Assembly (NCBI GenBank): GCA_037783415.1
Contig: JAZGTN010000028.1
Coordinates: 1-64,000 of the forward strand
DNA from: Leptasterias polaris
Lineage: Eukaryota > Echinodermata > Asteroidea > Forcipulatida > Asteriidae
Direction of reading: 5' to 3'
Length of the DNA: 64,000 nt
In this document: positions 33,958 through 46,275 of the stretch, one piece after another
Position numbering within the stretch: the first letter of the stretch is position 1
Layout of the letters: every line of letters begins with the position of its first letter
Program-made: the position numbers and the translations under genes
Notes under the pieces: model-generated
What the model was told of the DNA's origin: nothing
What the model saw: only the letters and a program-made list of their open reading frames with translations
Databases searched by the model: none

Positions 33958-34012
33958 TAGCCCCACTTCTGTGGCCAAGGCTAGCTGAGCCTTGGCCACA
34001 GAAGTGGGGCTA
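33958..34012. repeat. 55 bp perfect hairpin, solo end of the foldback family
   Basis: TAGCCCCACTTCTGTGGCCA with AGGCT is mirrored exactly after the 5 bp loop AGCTG. The same GTGGCCAAGGCTAGCTGA ends border the foldback at 62262-62958, so this is an extremely shortened copy. It sits just upstream of a possible first exon of the NSDHL-like gene. Confidence 0.85.
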
Positions 34013-34388
34013 ACTAACTACCATGGTAATACAATGATGGTAAGTACTAAACAATAATCAATAGTACTAAAATATACTAATTTCTAGTATTACACGGGAC
34101 TAGTTTTACTACTACTCTGTTGTACAAAGCATTTGCATGTAGTGACATTATCTCTCAAGTCTAACTCGGTGTCAATGATTTCGAAAATTTGGGACAGGCC
34201 TGATCGTCCTTGCTCTATGGCCTGACTTATTACAGTACACAAGACGATTTCAATTTGGGACTACGATCTAATTGGTGATGATTAGCATTGGTAAAATGGT
34301 AGTTAAATACAAACATTCTGGTCTTGATTTTGTGAATAGCACAGTCGAATTGATTTCCATACAATATTTTTCATCTTCACCTCTCAAG

Positions 34389-34547
34389 GGGAAGCAGTGT
34401 ACAGTGATAGGTGGGTGTGGTTTCCTTGGACGCCATCTTGTAGAAGGTTTACTGGAGAGAGGGTATACAGTCAATGTTTTTGACATCAAAGTTACATATG
34501 AAGACAACCGCGTCAAATTCTTTGTGGGGAATCTGTGCTCCAAGAAG
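34389..34547 (+). CDS. NSDHL: NSDHL-like exon: Rossmann NAD-binding motif
   Basis: Acceptor CACCTCTCAAG, donor AAG|GTTTGT. Encodes [19 protein letters not shown] through FVGNLCSKK, phase 0 at both ends. GGxGFLG is the dinucleotide-binding loop. Confidence 0.85.
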
Positions 34548-37500
34548 GTTTGTGTGTATTGTTTTATTTTACTTTGAGTAAACCATTGTTTTTATTTGTT
34601 TTTTATTTTTTGTTTGTTTTATTGGCGACATCCAACAGTGAAAGCGCCAATAACAATATGAATAAGAGAGGATGAAGAAATATTCAAGTTTAGATATGCG
34701 AGGAAAACCCCATTGCAAACATTTGTAATCTGCAGTTTCATAGAGCCGCTCAAAAGCAGAAAAATATTGCTTTAAAAAGTTCTGCTTAGCAAAAATAAGC
34801 AGGATACCAGAAACAGATTGTTTGTATGTAACATGGTAACGTTATTCTGGTAAGCAAAATGTTGTTGTGCTTAGTTACTTTTTGTGCCAAAAAAAAAAAG
34901 CAGCTCTATGAAATTGGGCCCAGGTTGCAACTTAAAACCCAATCCACATGCAAGGGCCCCAGTCCAAATGGGGTCCACAGCGACGAAAGACAGAGAAAGA
35001 AACCACTGAGCCAACCCAAGTCCTTTTTTCTTGTCCTGTACTCAAAGTCTGGTTAGTGTAGTTTTACCTTCCATCATTTTGTGGATCCTTGGTTTAATCT
35101 GGCATTACATGTGTAATGGGATGAAATTGTAGGCCCCCTTTTTTTGTACCCCTCAGTATACCTGCCCAGCTCGGACTATAGCGAGTCTAGGGGTTGGTTG
35201 TTGCCTGGAGATGTGTGATGATTGGGAGATTGGTAGCAGGCTATGCAACCAATCACGGCGCATTGAGGAAGGATTGTTCAGGGGTCAGTGACTTTACCCG
35301 AAAAAGTGTTTGGTCACTTGACCACTGGACTCCGACAGAGGAAAGTTGTGAGAATTAACCATCCAAGTTTCTTCAGTTTATTCACTTTGCCCCTGTCGGA
35401 TATCTGCGTTGGATTGCGCCAACCCAACTTGTTAAATCACAATATCATCTATGTTCATCCCCTGTCCTGCTAGGTGAGTTTGATTTTACTTTTATCTTTC
35501 TTGTATTCCTAGGCTTAACAGTTATTCTTGAAGTTTCTGAAGATTGTAAATTTACATTTAATTTTAACAATCACTGCGTAATTTCTATTGTGTGAGGAAA
35601 GTGTTTTGGATTTTGATCATGGAAGTTGTAGAACAAAGTTCCTTTTAAAAGCTCTTATTTTGAATTGATAATTATTCACTTGTTGTTTTCCATGCTCTTT
35701 TAACTTTTGAATGCTTACAAAATGTCCATTACATTTTGTCTCAGTAATATTTTGCTTTGAACTTGATTTATTTAATGTTGCTTTAATGTTGGCATTATTA
35801 TTGTATTATGGAAATAGTACAGTACTCTTTTATTTCATTGCTTAAAACTTCATTCGAAGTTAGTATTTTCTTTGTACAGTTTTTTAAGATGCACTGCTTT
35901 ATTTGAGACTTCTTGAAAGTTTCAAGTAATATTGTATATAATTGTTGCTTAAAAGTTAAAGCAATTCTTCAATTTTTCATTGTTTATTCGAACATCCTTA
36001 TTTCATGGAAGTGTACATGTAAGCTCTGAATCTAGCTGTCATCACCAATAATTATTTTAATAATGATAGTTCCCAGAAACACAGCCTCCTTCCAACCTTA
36101 AACCCATTATCCCCAATTATCAAGCTTCAGTCAACTCCTTGACCCATTGCACTCAAGTCCATAGATCACCCATGTGCCAGGCCCTCCTGATACCCCATGG
36201 ACCTGCCCTGACCGGTGTGATTGATTCACATTTACTTTATTTTTAGGATTAGTTATTTCTTTCTTGATGAAGGATTACAGGTTTTAGGGTTAAGTATTTA
36301 ATTTTAGTTTATTTTATAGTTTTGAATGGCATAGGATTAATTTTACACTTGGCCGCTGGACTCCGACAGAGGAAAGTTGTGAGAATTAACCCTCCCAAGT
36401 TTCTTCAGTTAATGCACTTTGCCTCTGTCGGATATCTGCGTTGGATTGCGCCAACCCAACTTGTTAAATCACAATATCATCTATATATGTTCATCCCCTG
36501 TCCTGCTCTAGGAGGATTCAAATACAAGAGAGCCAGCAGGACAGCGAAACATCAATTCGTCATCATTTTATCTGGTTGTAACGAAAACAGTAATCCTGTC
36601 CCCTGATCAAGGACAAGGAACTGTTTTCGCACCACTTCAAGACCCCCCATCATCAACTTCAGCGCCCCCTTGTATCATCATATCATCGTCTTCAAGTGTT
36701 TCGTCCAGTTATTCTTCAATTTCGCTGGGTGCGCCATCACGTCCACAACAAAATTTCTTTTATTGTATTATTTTGTAAAGTCATTCTTCGTTTATATTTT
36801 ACTGTCGAGACCAGCCGGGTTCTTTATTATTCTCCATTTACTTGAGATATTTCATAAACAGTCTCATTTAATATATAATACAGCGTGTAAATCGCCTTTC
36901 CCTTTATTTGTAGTCGGGATTAGAATAAACCTTTTTAAATTTTTTACAAGCAAATACCAGCGTATCCCTTGTAAAATTTATTATGCCTCAGTATAGAGTG
37001 CACTAGGCGCACTCAAACCTGTTACACATGTGAGTTGTGTTTTTAGTCTAAACTACCAAATACTGGTGGATTCATTCATGGTGTGTCGAGGCCAGGCAGT
37101 TAAAGAGCACCGGACTCAAACTCTGGTGTTTCACACTCAGCAGAGTGTGGGTTCAAGTCCCAGTCTTGACACTAGTTGGGCAAGACACTTGACCATTATT
37201 GCTTCGTTCTTCGGATGGGACGTAAAGCCAGAGGTCCCCTGCACCAGTTACCCTTATTGCGAAGTAAAGGGGTTTGCTCTGTTGTTTCTGGTAGTGGCTG
37301 CTAAATGTGCCACAGCAACTTGTAAACCTTGAGAAGATGCTACATAACTTGGTCTTGTATTTTGAAATTTCAAAAACCCGACTTAAATGTTTCGTTTGTC
37401 AATGTGCCTTGAGTACCTTATTGGTAGATACATGCGCTATAGGCCCATAAGACTAATTGTCTTTCTTGAGTTCTATTAGGCGACAGGTACTTAAGTTCTC

Positions 37501-40500
37501 TTTTTGTCAATTTCTAGTGTCACAGAAAAAAGATGGTTTACAGTTTGTGCTTTCAGTAGTTTTTCCTTTGGGCAATTTCAGTGTCTGTCGGCTACAGTGC
37601 AAGGAAGGGTTAAGGGTGCATTGGGTTTTTTAAACAGAATTTTACTGAGTGGGAATTTAAATGCATTTTTTTTTCTCTATGCAGGAGCTTCTCCCATCCA
37701 TTGAGGGATCAGAAGTTGTCTTCAACTGTGCCTCTCCCCCTCCTTCCAGTAACAATAAGTAAGAAGTCTATAAAGTGGAATGAAATATGGGGAAACATCT
37801 AATAGATATTCTGTTGTCAAAACAATTTCATATACAAAGTCTACAGCTTTTTATTTGTCTATGGACAAGAATAAACAATTGTTATATGAAGGAATAGAAT
37901 ATTTCTGTTTCAATTAAAAACAACAATGATTGAAGGTGACTTGGAAAAGGAAAAAACCATGAGCAAAACATTCTGAAAATAGATATTTAAAATACATAAC
38001 GTGTTTCATCATTTGTAACTTTTTAAAATTGTTCTTTTACTTAGGTGATTGAGCACCACCCGAACATCTCTTTGAAATTATTCTGTTGTTTTTGTGTTTT
38101 TTTGTTTATTTGTCTTGCTCTATTTCTTCTTCCTATCACTGTACCCCCTCGGCAAGACTCCCCTTACATAGACCTTTACTTATAGATGTACCTAAAAGTT
38201 AAAATGCCATGATGACATAAGTTGTCAAATTAAAAAGAAATCTTAATAATTTCAAAAGGTTCTCCTTGACCCTACTACAGATGTTTTCAATTAATAGGCT
38301 ATATCAAGTGAAAGGTTTAACAAGCTAATAAAAGTTGTATTGTAATTACCCCCTTATTTCCCTTGTCTTCCCGTTCCAACAAGAAATTAAAGTGCAACAA
38401 TTTTCATTACAGCTAGTAATATGAGTTGAATTTGAACATTTTGATGATGAAATGATCTTAAAATAAGAACTATGCTGGATCAACACTTTGATTGATGATG
38501 TTCTTACTACACCACTGTAGAAACGCACCTTAAGTTGTAATAAAATAATCAATGTGGCTTTATGCGGCACTAGCGAAACATCTCATCCAAAGCCATCCCT
38601 ATCAATGTATGTCAATTCCTCATGTTGTGTAGTCTCTGTTCAAAAAACAGACAGTATGATTTTGTTCCATGCTGCCTTTCAAAATAAATGCATTGATTCT
38701 TCTCTTATATAAAACCTCATTTGAATTCAAAAACTTATTAATATTTGTTGTTAAAAAATGTCAGAACTTACCTAAATATTTTCGGAATCTATTTGTCAAG
38801 CAAAAGGTCTTGAAAGATGCAACATTGTCATTCGCTTGAAACTAAAGTAGCAATAGTATTGGCAGATACAGTTGCGTTACCTTGGTTTAAAACACTAGGA
38901 AACGGGTGTTTCGTTGCAATGTTTCTTGACATCATCAGGAATCATGATAAGACCACTGAAAAGCTGAGCAGCTACTGTTTGTAGATCTACAAACACTGCA
39001 CATCTAGTTTGTTTTACTTTACTCTCAATTTTAAAGTTGAATAGCTAAAACGTTGGGGGGAACAAACCAAGCAGTTAAAATTAATTTAGTCATTTGTTTT
39101 TTTAAATAGGGAGTTGTTTTACAATGTCAACTTCAATGGAACAAAGAACATAATTGCAACATGCAAGGAAGCTGGTGTTAAGGTATTGTATAAGAAAAGT
39201 GAACCATCCTGCATAAAGGAAGTTCGCTAAACCAAAATATGACTCAATAGGGTCAGTTTTAAAGGTGCTTTTTGCATCAGAAGATTTGAAACTGGATCAA
39301 CTGAGAGTCACAAATTTGCTGATCACAGTAAATTTATGTTTGGCTTGTGATTTTTTGTTGTCAATAAATTTACTAAGCAAGGACTTTTATCTGTGTGTGT
39401 ATTCACTCTTGTGAAACCTATTGCATTTATCAAAGTCAAACTTTAAGGAATAATCAATTTATTGTGCCCATCATTTATTGGCCCCAGATGCTTTTGTTTT
39501 TGCAACTCAAACTCTAAGGGGCCATTACCTCAACAAAAAGGATAGTGGTGTCAAACTATGAGGAAACTGAAGTTAAAAGTCTTATTTATTTGCATTGAAT
39601 CAACAGAAACTTGTGCTAACCAGCAGCGCCAGCGTAAGCTATGAAGGCAAAGACATCAAGGATGGCAGCGAGGATTTGCCATACGCCAGCCAACCCATAG
39701 ATTACTACACAGAAACTAAAATCCTGCAGGAAAAGGTCTGTACCAGCATATTTTCTCATTTGAGTTCCGTTTTGATTTTTTATGAAACAAGATTTGTCAC
39801 TGACATTATCTTCCTTCTTTTATGTTTCCTTACTCTTAGAACCTACCAGCATCTTTAGATTTCCTGTGTATAGATACATTATACAATTACATACACACAC
39901 TATTTATATATTGAGATATTTTTGACAACAATGCTGAATGATTAATGGCATTTCAACCAAACCCTTTTTTAATCAAAGTACACACTTGTAAGACAAAATT
40001 TGTTGTTTCTTTTTGCTCCCATTAAATATATGACATAAATAAATCCACATATAAACATCAATATCTCTACTCTACCAGCTGTCACCCCTGGTACTGCAAA
40101 GCCAGCATAGCCAACAGCCAGGCCCTCAGAATCCAACGGATCTGTTCTAATGATTTCAATTTTATCCACCACTCACAGGAACTTAAGAAACACTTGTTTC
40201 CCGGGGTCATAGCTCCCTAGCTGTCCATCGAGCGATCCAGAAAGTCAGGCTCGTTCTAGGGAGTTGGTACTTGCCAAAGGACCAAAGCATCAATATACTG
40301 TAGTTCCAATGAAAAGGCTCTCTTTGTTGTCACTTTCCACCCTCACTTCCTCCCATTCATAAAATAACCAGTTCTAACCATCAAACTCTTCAAACATCAG
40401 ATCAACTTAAACATGCTGTAAGGGAGAGCCCATAGTTGCCTACAGATGGGCATCCAGTCTCAGGGATCTCATCGTCCGGGCAAAAGTACCCCCATTAATG

Positions 40501-42827
40501 ATACTGTTAATCCCCCTATGCCACAGGTAACTTGAAGATGTTCCAACACTTCCAAATGCAAGTGATGTTTAAAGCATTGCATGGTGTGGGGAAAAAAAGT
40601 AACTATAACTAGTAAACTTGCTGTTACAACCATGTACAAATTCCTTTTGGGAGGAGTGTTGGCTCTGAAAAGAGCTGGTGTGGTCTCAATGTTTCAAACA
40701 GTATACTCCGCTCATCCTTAAGAGAATGCTGGACTGCTGATGATGATGAGGCTTAAGTAGGGTTGGAGGAATGTACATTTGAGCGAGAAGTATTCAAGCT
40801 GTTCTTGACCGGTGATGCATGGGAGTTGACTGCTGGCTGCGTATGTGCTGAAGTCCAGTTCTGGCACCAATGCAGAGTCAGAGAAGCCAAGGAAATCAGT
40901 CACACAACACAGTTCCACAAGACGTCCGGTTCTTCATCAGCAACATCTGGTCACCACTACTCAAGCCAACCCTTCCAGCAGCAGCTCGTCACAACACAGA
41001 CACACTTCAGTGCACACAAATCCAAGCATCACTCGAGTTCAGGTCTATGCATTTGAAAGCTTAGCCACAACACGCTTCGATAAGAATAATTTTGATTGAT
41101 TTCATGGTTTTCTTTTGTTGGTTTAGGTTGTCCTTGAAGCAAATGGAGCAGATTTTCACACCGTTGCCATCAGACCACATGGCATCTTTGGGCCTAGAGA
41201 TCCTCAGCTTGTACCTACGCTGATTGAGACAGCTAAAGCTGGCAAGATGAAATTCATGATTGGGTGAGAATTTCAAAGTTCAAGTAGGATTTGATTCTTT
41301 GCATTGCAGAGACATATTTTATACCCAATCATATACAGTACAGTAATAACAGCTTATTTGGTAGAGGTGGTGGCTCTGAAAATAGCCACATGTCTATTCT
41401 CAAGATTTCAACTTTTGGACTTCTAGTCAAAACATTGATTTAGTTGTTTATAGCCTTGTCCGAGTCAGTTGCAAAGAGCACCCGCAGATGAGCCTGCCCA
41501 ATTGTCGCACACGTAGCAGTCACTACACTATGACTTTGTACAGTAAGGTACTGTATGTTTGTACAAACATGTGTACACGTACATGTATATCACACACAAT
41601 CTACTGTGCAATGTGCTTTGTATGTGTGTATCTACTGCACAGTTTGTTGGACTACAGGTTGAACAACATGCTTGAACCACACATTACTTTATATGCAATT
41701 TAAGCAAATGTTCTTCCTGCTACATTGTATAAATGCAGTTCATGAATGTGTGATTCGTGCTGTGTGGCTAGTGGTGTGGTGAAGCGAGCATGCTAGCATA
41801 TTAGGAGAAATGAAAATCAATACTGTAGCCTGGTCTTAAGACTCTTAATACCCATAGGCATACAACACCCCCCCCCCCTCCCAAGATAGTCTCGGCTTCA
41901 AAAGTAGACAAGTTTCAAGTATTAAATAAGTAAGGTCAAGGGACTTAATTTAACAAGCTGATTAAAATGTTGATGTACAAAATGAATATACATTGTAAAA
42001 CCTCATTCTTAATTTGAAAGAATATTTCATTACTTGACCATTTATGACTTGAAATGTTCATTTTCTATTTTATCCTCAGAGATGGAAGTAACCTAGTTGA
42101 TTTCACATATGTTAAAAATGTTGTACATGGTCATATCTTGGCAGCAGAGAAGCTGGGCAAAGAATCAGTAGTGTGTGGAAAGGTTGGTTAAAGGAATCTA
42201 TGATTACTTTAAAGAAATAAACATTTCCTTTAGTGAATGAGCATAAAGACTTCTTCACTGAATGAATCGACTGTGTAACACAGACAAAGCTTTGTAACAG
42301 ACTGTACAAATAAACAACATTTCCTTTAGTGAATGAGCATAAAGACTTCTTCACTGAATGAATCGACTGTAACACAGACAAAGCTTTGTAACAGACTGTA
42401 CAAATCTTACAGATACACTGCATAAATTATGTTTGTGCCAAGTTTACAGTAACAATTTCTACTTGTTTTGCTTTGGTTTTTTTGCAAACAGTCTTATCAC
42501 ATCACCAATGATGACCCCATCCCTTTCTGGGACTTCATGAGTCGCATTCTGGTGGGTCTGAACTACCAGCCTCCCAAATACCATCTCCCCTATACTTTCA
42601 TCTACTACCTTGCCGTCTTCCTTCAACTTCTTGTCTGGATCCTGAGCCCTCTGATGACCCTGAAAGTGACCTTTACCCCCATGAGGGTCGCGCTAGCCGG
42701 GACATACCATTATTACAGCAGTGAGAGAGCCAAGAAAGACATGGGGTATAAACCTTTAGTGGGACTTGGGGAGGCAATCCAGAAGACTGTTGAAAGTTAC
42801 CCTCATTTGAAAAACGCAAATAATTGA
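34389..42827 (+). CDS. NSDHL: NSDHL-like sterol-4-alpha-carboxylate 3-dehydrogenase (spliced, 5' end not certain)
   Basis: Seven exons join in frame to about 336 codons: 34389-34547, 37685-37758, 39110-39182, 39607-39735, 41127-41263, 42080-42182 and 42492-42827 (stop included). All introns are GT-AG. The product closely follows vertebrate NSDHL from its Rossmann motif to the C-terminus: [14 protein letters not shown] (NAD binding), [34 protein letters not shown] (catalytic YxxxK), [15 protein letters not shown] and [25 protein letters not shown] carries out NAD-dependent decarboxylation of C4-carboxysterols in sterol synthesis, at the ER and lipid droplets; the hydrophobic stretch [16 protein letters not shown] fits its membrane anchor. 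The N-terminal 30-40 residues of the human protein are not found. A candidate start is ATGATG at 34034-34039 before GTAAGT, which would give [11 protein letters not shown]. Confidence 0.9.
34736..34913. mobile_element. MITE in intron 1 with TTTCATAGAGC inverted ends
   Basis: TTTCATAGAGCCGCT at the left is mirrored by AGCAGCTCTATGAAA at the right. Internally it repeats AAGCAGAAAA, TCTGCTTAGCAAAA and TTGTGCTTAG motifs. A following TTGGGCCC may be part of the family consensus. No ORF. Confidence 0.6.
35315..35471 (+). repeat. Intronic direct repeat, copy 1
   Basis: CACTTGACCACTGGACTCCG through CATCCCCTGTCCTGCT is repeated at 36346-36507 with few changes, 1.03 kb away and in the same orientation, in intron 1 of the NSDHL-like gene. 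The encoded reading frame is not convincing; it could be the end repeats of a degraded retroelement. Confidence 0.85.
36346..36507 (+). repeat. Intronic direct repeat, copy 2
   Basis: Second copy of the 35315-35471 block, with small insertions (CATCTATATATG). The following 36508-37030 is C/T-rich with an AATAAA near 36920, possibly part of a degraded LTR-type element, but no coding motif is visible. Confidence 0.85.
37080..37335 (+). repeat. tRNA-derived SINE in intron 1
   Basis: The head has a tRNA-like layout ending in the pol III B box GGGTTCAAGTCCCA, followed by TTGGGCAAGACACTTGACCA and CTTCGGATGGGACGTAAAGC, a body I know from tRNA-derived SINEs of invertebrates and fish. It is too long and diverged for a functional tRNA. 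Confidence 0.65.
37685..37758 (+). CDS. NSDHL: NSDHL-like exon: [20 protein letters not shown]
   Basis: Acceptor TTTTTTCTCTATGCAG, donor AA|GTAAGA. Corresponds to human residues around [14 protein letters not shown]. Ends two bases into a Lys codon. Confidence 0.9.
39110..39182 (+). CDS. NSDHL: NSDHL-like exon: [20 protein letters not shown]
   Basis: Acceptor TTTTTTTAAATAG, donor AAG|GTATTG. Completes the Lys codon and ends EAGVK. The intron from 37759 to 39109 contains no other gene I can see. Confidence 0.9.
39607..39735 (+). CDS. NSDHL: NSDHL-like exon with catalytic YxxxK
   Basis: Acceptor GAATCAACAG, donor AAG|GTCTGT. Encodes [13 protein letters not shown] and [14 protein letters not shown]; the second Tyr and the Lys of YYTETK are the catalytic pair of this short-chain dehydrogenase family. 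Confidence 0.92.
40560..40745. repeat. Interspersed repeat fragment in intron 4
   Basis: GGCTCTGAAAAGAGCTGG, then GTTTCAAACAGTATACTC and CATCCTTAAGAGAATGCTG, resemble the stem and loop of the inverted repeat at 58422-58620 and a piece near 41370. It is a dispersed non-coding family. Confidence 0.4.
41127..41263 (+). CDS. NSDHL: NSDHL-like exon: [16 protein letters not shown]
   Basis: Acceptor TTTGTTGGTTTAG, donor GG|GTGAGA. Encodes [19 protein letters not shown] through GKMKFMIG. The intron before it (39736-41126) contains only repeat fragments. Confidence 0.92.
42080..42182 (+). CDS. NSDHL: NSDHL-like exon: [20 protein letters not shown]
   Basis: Acceptor TTTTATCCTCAG, donor AAG|GTTGGT. 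Completes a Gly codon and ends SVVCGK, matching human [20 protein letters not shown]. Confidence 0.92.
42217..42405. repeat. Two-copy tandem duplication in intron 6 (~94 bp unit)
   Basis: AAACATTTCCTTTAGTGAAT through GTAACAGACTGTACAAA occurs twice back to back with only a 2 bp difference (GTGTAACAC against GTAACAC). Open frames across it are repeats of the same peptide. Confidence 0.9.
42492..42827 (+). CDS. NSDHL: NSDHL-like terminal exon
   Basis: Acceptor TTTTTTTGCAAACAG, stop TGA at 42825-42827. Encodes [20 protein letters not shown], the hydrophobic segment [16 protein letters not shown] and the conserved end [20 protein letters not shown] with MGYKPL. Confidence 0.93.
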   Translation, partial: SYHITNDDPIPFWDFMSRILVGLNYQPPKYHLPYTFIYYLAVFLQLLVWILSPLMTLKVTFTPMRVALAGTYHYYSSERAKKDMGYKPLVGLGEAIQKTVESYPHLKNANN

Positions 42828-42931
42828 AATTGTTTTAATGTACTATTTATACTATGATCATTGTCTTTCTCCAAATCTATGCAGTCTGGCCTGTACTATG
42901 TGCCATAGTGCACTTCAAATTAAAAAGTTTC

Positions 42932-43250
42932 TTAAAGGGTGTGTACAACATTGGTAATTGCCAAAAACCAGTATTCACACTTGATGTGACCCAACATATA
43001 CATGAAATAACAAACCTGTGAAAGTTTAAGCTCAATCGGTCTTCGGAGTCATGAGAAAACAGTGGAAAAAAACCCATTATGTTTTATTTTTCAAACATCG
43101 GATTTTATCCTGCAGGATAAAGAATTTCCTAAAAACAATGGCATTTCAAGGGAAGTATTCCACCATGACCATCTTTATACCATGTAAGTTATGTGCAAAT
43201 CTGTGAACATTTATATTTTAAATCTTACCAATGTTGTACACACCCTTTAA
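42932..43250. mobile_element. TTAA-flanked MITE, inverted copy of the 32.2 kb family
   Basis: TTAA at 42932-42935 and 43247-43250 flank inverted ends AAGGGTGTGTACAACATTGG and CCAATGTTGTACACACCCTT. The interior is in the opposite orientation to 32185-32534. It lies 100 bp downstream of the NSDHL-like stop codon and so may be within the 3'UTR. Confidence 0.85.
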
Positions 43251-43419
43251 AGGGATAGTAAATAATTGTTTGTTTTTAAACGGTAAATTCATTCAAATCT
43301 TGTATTTTTAAGTCAACACACCATACAACCAAACTGCAAATTTCATCAATTCTGGTAGTAAGGGATTTGTGTACATTCATTGCACGTTATTTCAATTGCG
43401 GCTATCAAAATAAGCGAGG

Positions 43420-43871
43420 GAAGATATACGTTTGGTAATCACTCTTAAAATTAATGGAAACTTACTTGGTTAGAAGTACAGCAGCTTTCGATAGTATAAA
43501 GCTTTGTGATAATTATTTCACTTTGGAGTAATGTGTTTATGGAAAAAGATATCAATTATCCCCTAAAATTTGAATCTGAGAAATGTAACTGGCAGCTTAC
43601 ATGGTATAAAGATGGTCATGGTGGAAAACTTCCCTTGAAATGCCATAGTTTTTAGGAAATGAGTAAAATAATAGTCTTTATCGTGCAGGATAAATTCCAA
43701 AGTTTGAAATGAAGTTAAAAACACATAAGGTTTTTTTTCACTGTTTTCTCATGCCTCCGAAGACCGATTTAGCTTAAACTTTCACAGGTTTGTTATTTCA
43801 TATATTTGTTGGGTCACATCAAGTTTGGATGCAGGTCTTTAGCAATTACCAATGTTGTACACACCCTTTAA
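43420..43871. mobile_element. Chimeric MITE: head of one family, tail of another
   Basis: 43425-43560 (CGTTTGGTAATCACTC, AAACTTACTTGGTTAGAAG, TTCGATAGTATAAAGC) matches the left part of the element at 46991-47366. From about 43590 to TTAA at 43868-43871 the sequence matches the 32185-32534 family, ending CCAATGTTGTACACACCCTT. The two families share a common layout, so this may be a recombinant or an insertion of one into the other. Confidence 0.6.
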
Positions 43872-46275
43872 CAGAGCTTTTTTTAGATTGCACAAATTGC
43901 AGAAATGCTTGCCCAAAAATGAATTTGAATGACTAAACACAAAGCTGCGAATTTGAACGCTGCTTTGTTAAATTGAATGGCGCAACATAAAATGAAATTA
44001 AATTTTCAGCAGCATTTGATTTCGCGTGAAATAGAATGGCGCAGTGGTTAAATTGGCTGCTCATTTGACGAAATTGACCAAGAAAACCTATATTAGGAAG
44101 TAAATTCCAGTATGACCCTTTTATTCTTGGCATATCAAAATAACATTCAAGTCTTTTGAAGTACTTCAGGATGGTTTAATAAAAGAAAAAACGAAAAAAC
44201 CCCAATACAACCCTGTAATATGTTTGTAACTTCTTTTTTGATCAGACTCCAAATACCAAAGTAAATTTGAAACATTTCCAAAGGTATTACTTCCTGAAAT
44301 ACTGCCATGTGTGAGAAAATTTTTCGATATGCAAAATAGAAATATACTTTGAAACAGCAGACAAACCTTATAGCATTATTCAACGTTTCTCAAAACAGAA
44401 TAAATACTTTTGCAATGTAGGTTGTAGATAACACCATGGACTTGTACCAATGCATTTGTATCGAAAAACAAACACTAAATTTGGTATTATTAAAAAAAGA
44501 GACTGGTTTTATTCTTTCGAAAGAGCCTTGCTCTGTTAGTGTGGTCTGAAGAAACCCTTTAAACAAAATTGAATAAATTTGATAAAGAGTAAAAGATATT
44601 TTTACAGAATGTTAAATGCCTTGAACACTTCAATGCCTACCATTAACTGGTTTATATTTATATCGAAATAAAATAATTATACTTTAGGTGTGCTATTTAA
44701 AAGAGATTAATAAAACATGCATTAAAATAAAGATTAGGAATGGTAGTTGTGTTTTTAATATTGTGAAAAATAAGATGTGTCCGCCAATAGTGTTTATCCT
44801 AAAATCCTGCACATAAATTGGATTCTCTTTTAAGTATGAGAGGCCAAATGAACAACTGATAACTATTCAGTAACTCTTTGCAGATCTTGTATTCGGCTCA
44901 GTGGTGTAGCCAGTGTTTCTTCAAGAAACATCGCTGAATAATTGATTGATGAATGATGAATGATGAGATAAATGTTTACAGTGGTTTTAAATCTGTTGTT
45001 CGTAAGATGGGCACTAACAAAATGTGTACTCAACATTGTGGTGGTGCACTTTTATATCGTTTTCATGGTCTTTGATACATGTTGGGTTCACATATAGTTA
45101 AGTTTTTGCCAAGGAGCAACTTCTGAGTGACTTTTTCCCCCCAGTTTGCCCCCCCCCCCCCAGTTTTTTCCTCGATGGAGGAAATTGAGTTTAATCCCAA
45201 ACCATTGCACCCAATTTGTTGTTTGCGCTGTAAATAATAAACTCAATTTCATCCATCATAATTAGCTGGCACCATCAAAAAAGCCCAATACACTTTCCAT
45301 CTCCGGCAATAATGTTAATAAAATGTGGATTTATTTATCTGTACAAGCTTGAAAACTTGCTATAAATAGAAATGCATTGTCTGCCCAAAACCGCAAGCAG
45401 CCACTGTACACGCAGTTCGCACAACACGTCAAATTCACAGTGCAAAATCTTATTTCTGGAGTGAATAATATTGTAGGCTTATAAATACAGTACACACGAC
45501 ATAAACTTGATGTTCGCGTGGATTGAGGAGTGCTGTATTATGCCTACTGCTAATTGTTGCACTTAAACACGTTGGTAAAACCATGGAGGTCTATTCCTAC
45601 CTCCATGGTAAAACAGTTAGTTAAAATGGATTTTTATTAGAAAGTTTTGCAAGAAATCCAAACCACCTCCATCCCATGATGATAGGCACAAATCCGATTC
45701 TGAATCTAGCGATGAGAATCCTGAACACAAACACCCCAGGATTGAAGTTAATATTGACGTACGGTAAATGTCCCAGATACCCCCACTCAAGAATAACGCT
45801 GGTGTACTGTAAGTCCGTCAAAGTGGTAAGTCAATGCTTTTCTGCAGTACAAAATTTCATTATAGATTTTTGTTTGCCCCCCCCAAATTTAAGTTTTCCC
45901 CCCTCTTTCCCCCCCCCCCAGATTAACAGGTATGGTGCCGCCGCTGTCAGGGTGTGGACAAGGCTAGTAGTTATTGGAAATTTTTGAAATGGTTAAAGTT
46001 TGTTTGTTTGCATGTTTTTGCATCACCTTTGTTATACCCATGAGATTCTTATTAGTTGTGCTTAACTTCATTGAACACATTGCACGCAGGCCTATTTCAA
46101 GATATCCTCCTACTTTTTGACATGGATTCGCTCCACTGAACCAGAGTTACCATAGTAATTACAAATCAGTCTTGTCCCAAACAGTAATGATAAATAAAAA
46201 AATTAAAATAAAGAGAAAACAAAGGAACAAAGAAATAAGAAAGAATAAACAAAAAGAAATTTAAACAATAAAATT
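43872..46275. other. Intergenic DNA, no gene seen
   Basis: AT-rich sequence with short C-tracts (45151-45161, 45910-45919) and a small hairpin AAACCATGGAGGT / ACCTCCATGGTTT-like at 45576-45613. No ORF here resembles a known family. Confidence 0.5.

Noticed and set aside
36508..37030. Possible solo LTR in NSDHL-like intron 1
   Set aside because: An AATAAA and C/T-rich sequence are present, but no matching TG...CA ends or flanking duplication could be shown.
37083..37170. Possible tRNA gene (Leu-like) in NSDHL-like intron 1
   Set aside because: Stems do not pair well and a SINE body follows directly; called as SINE.
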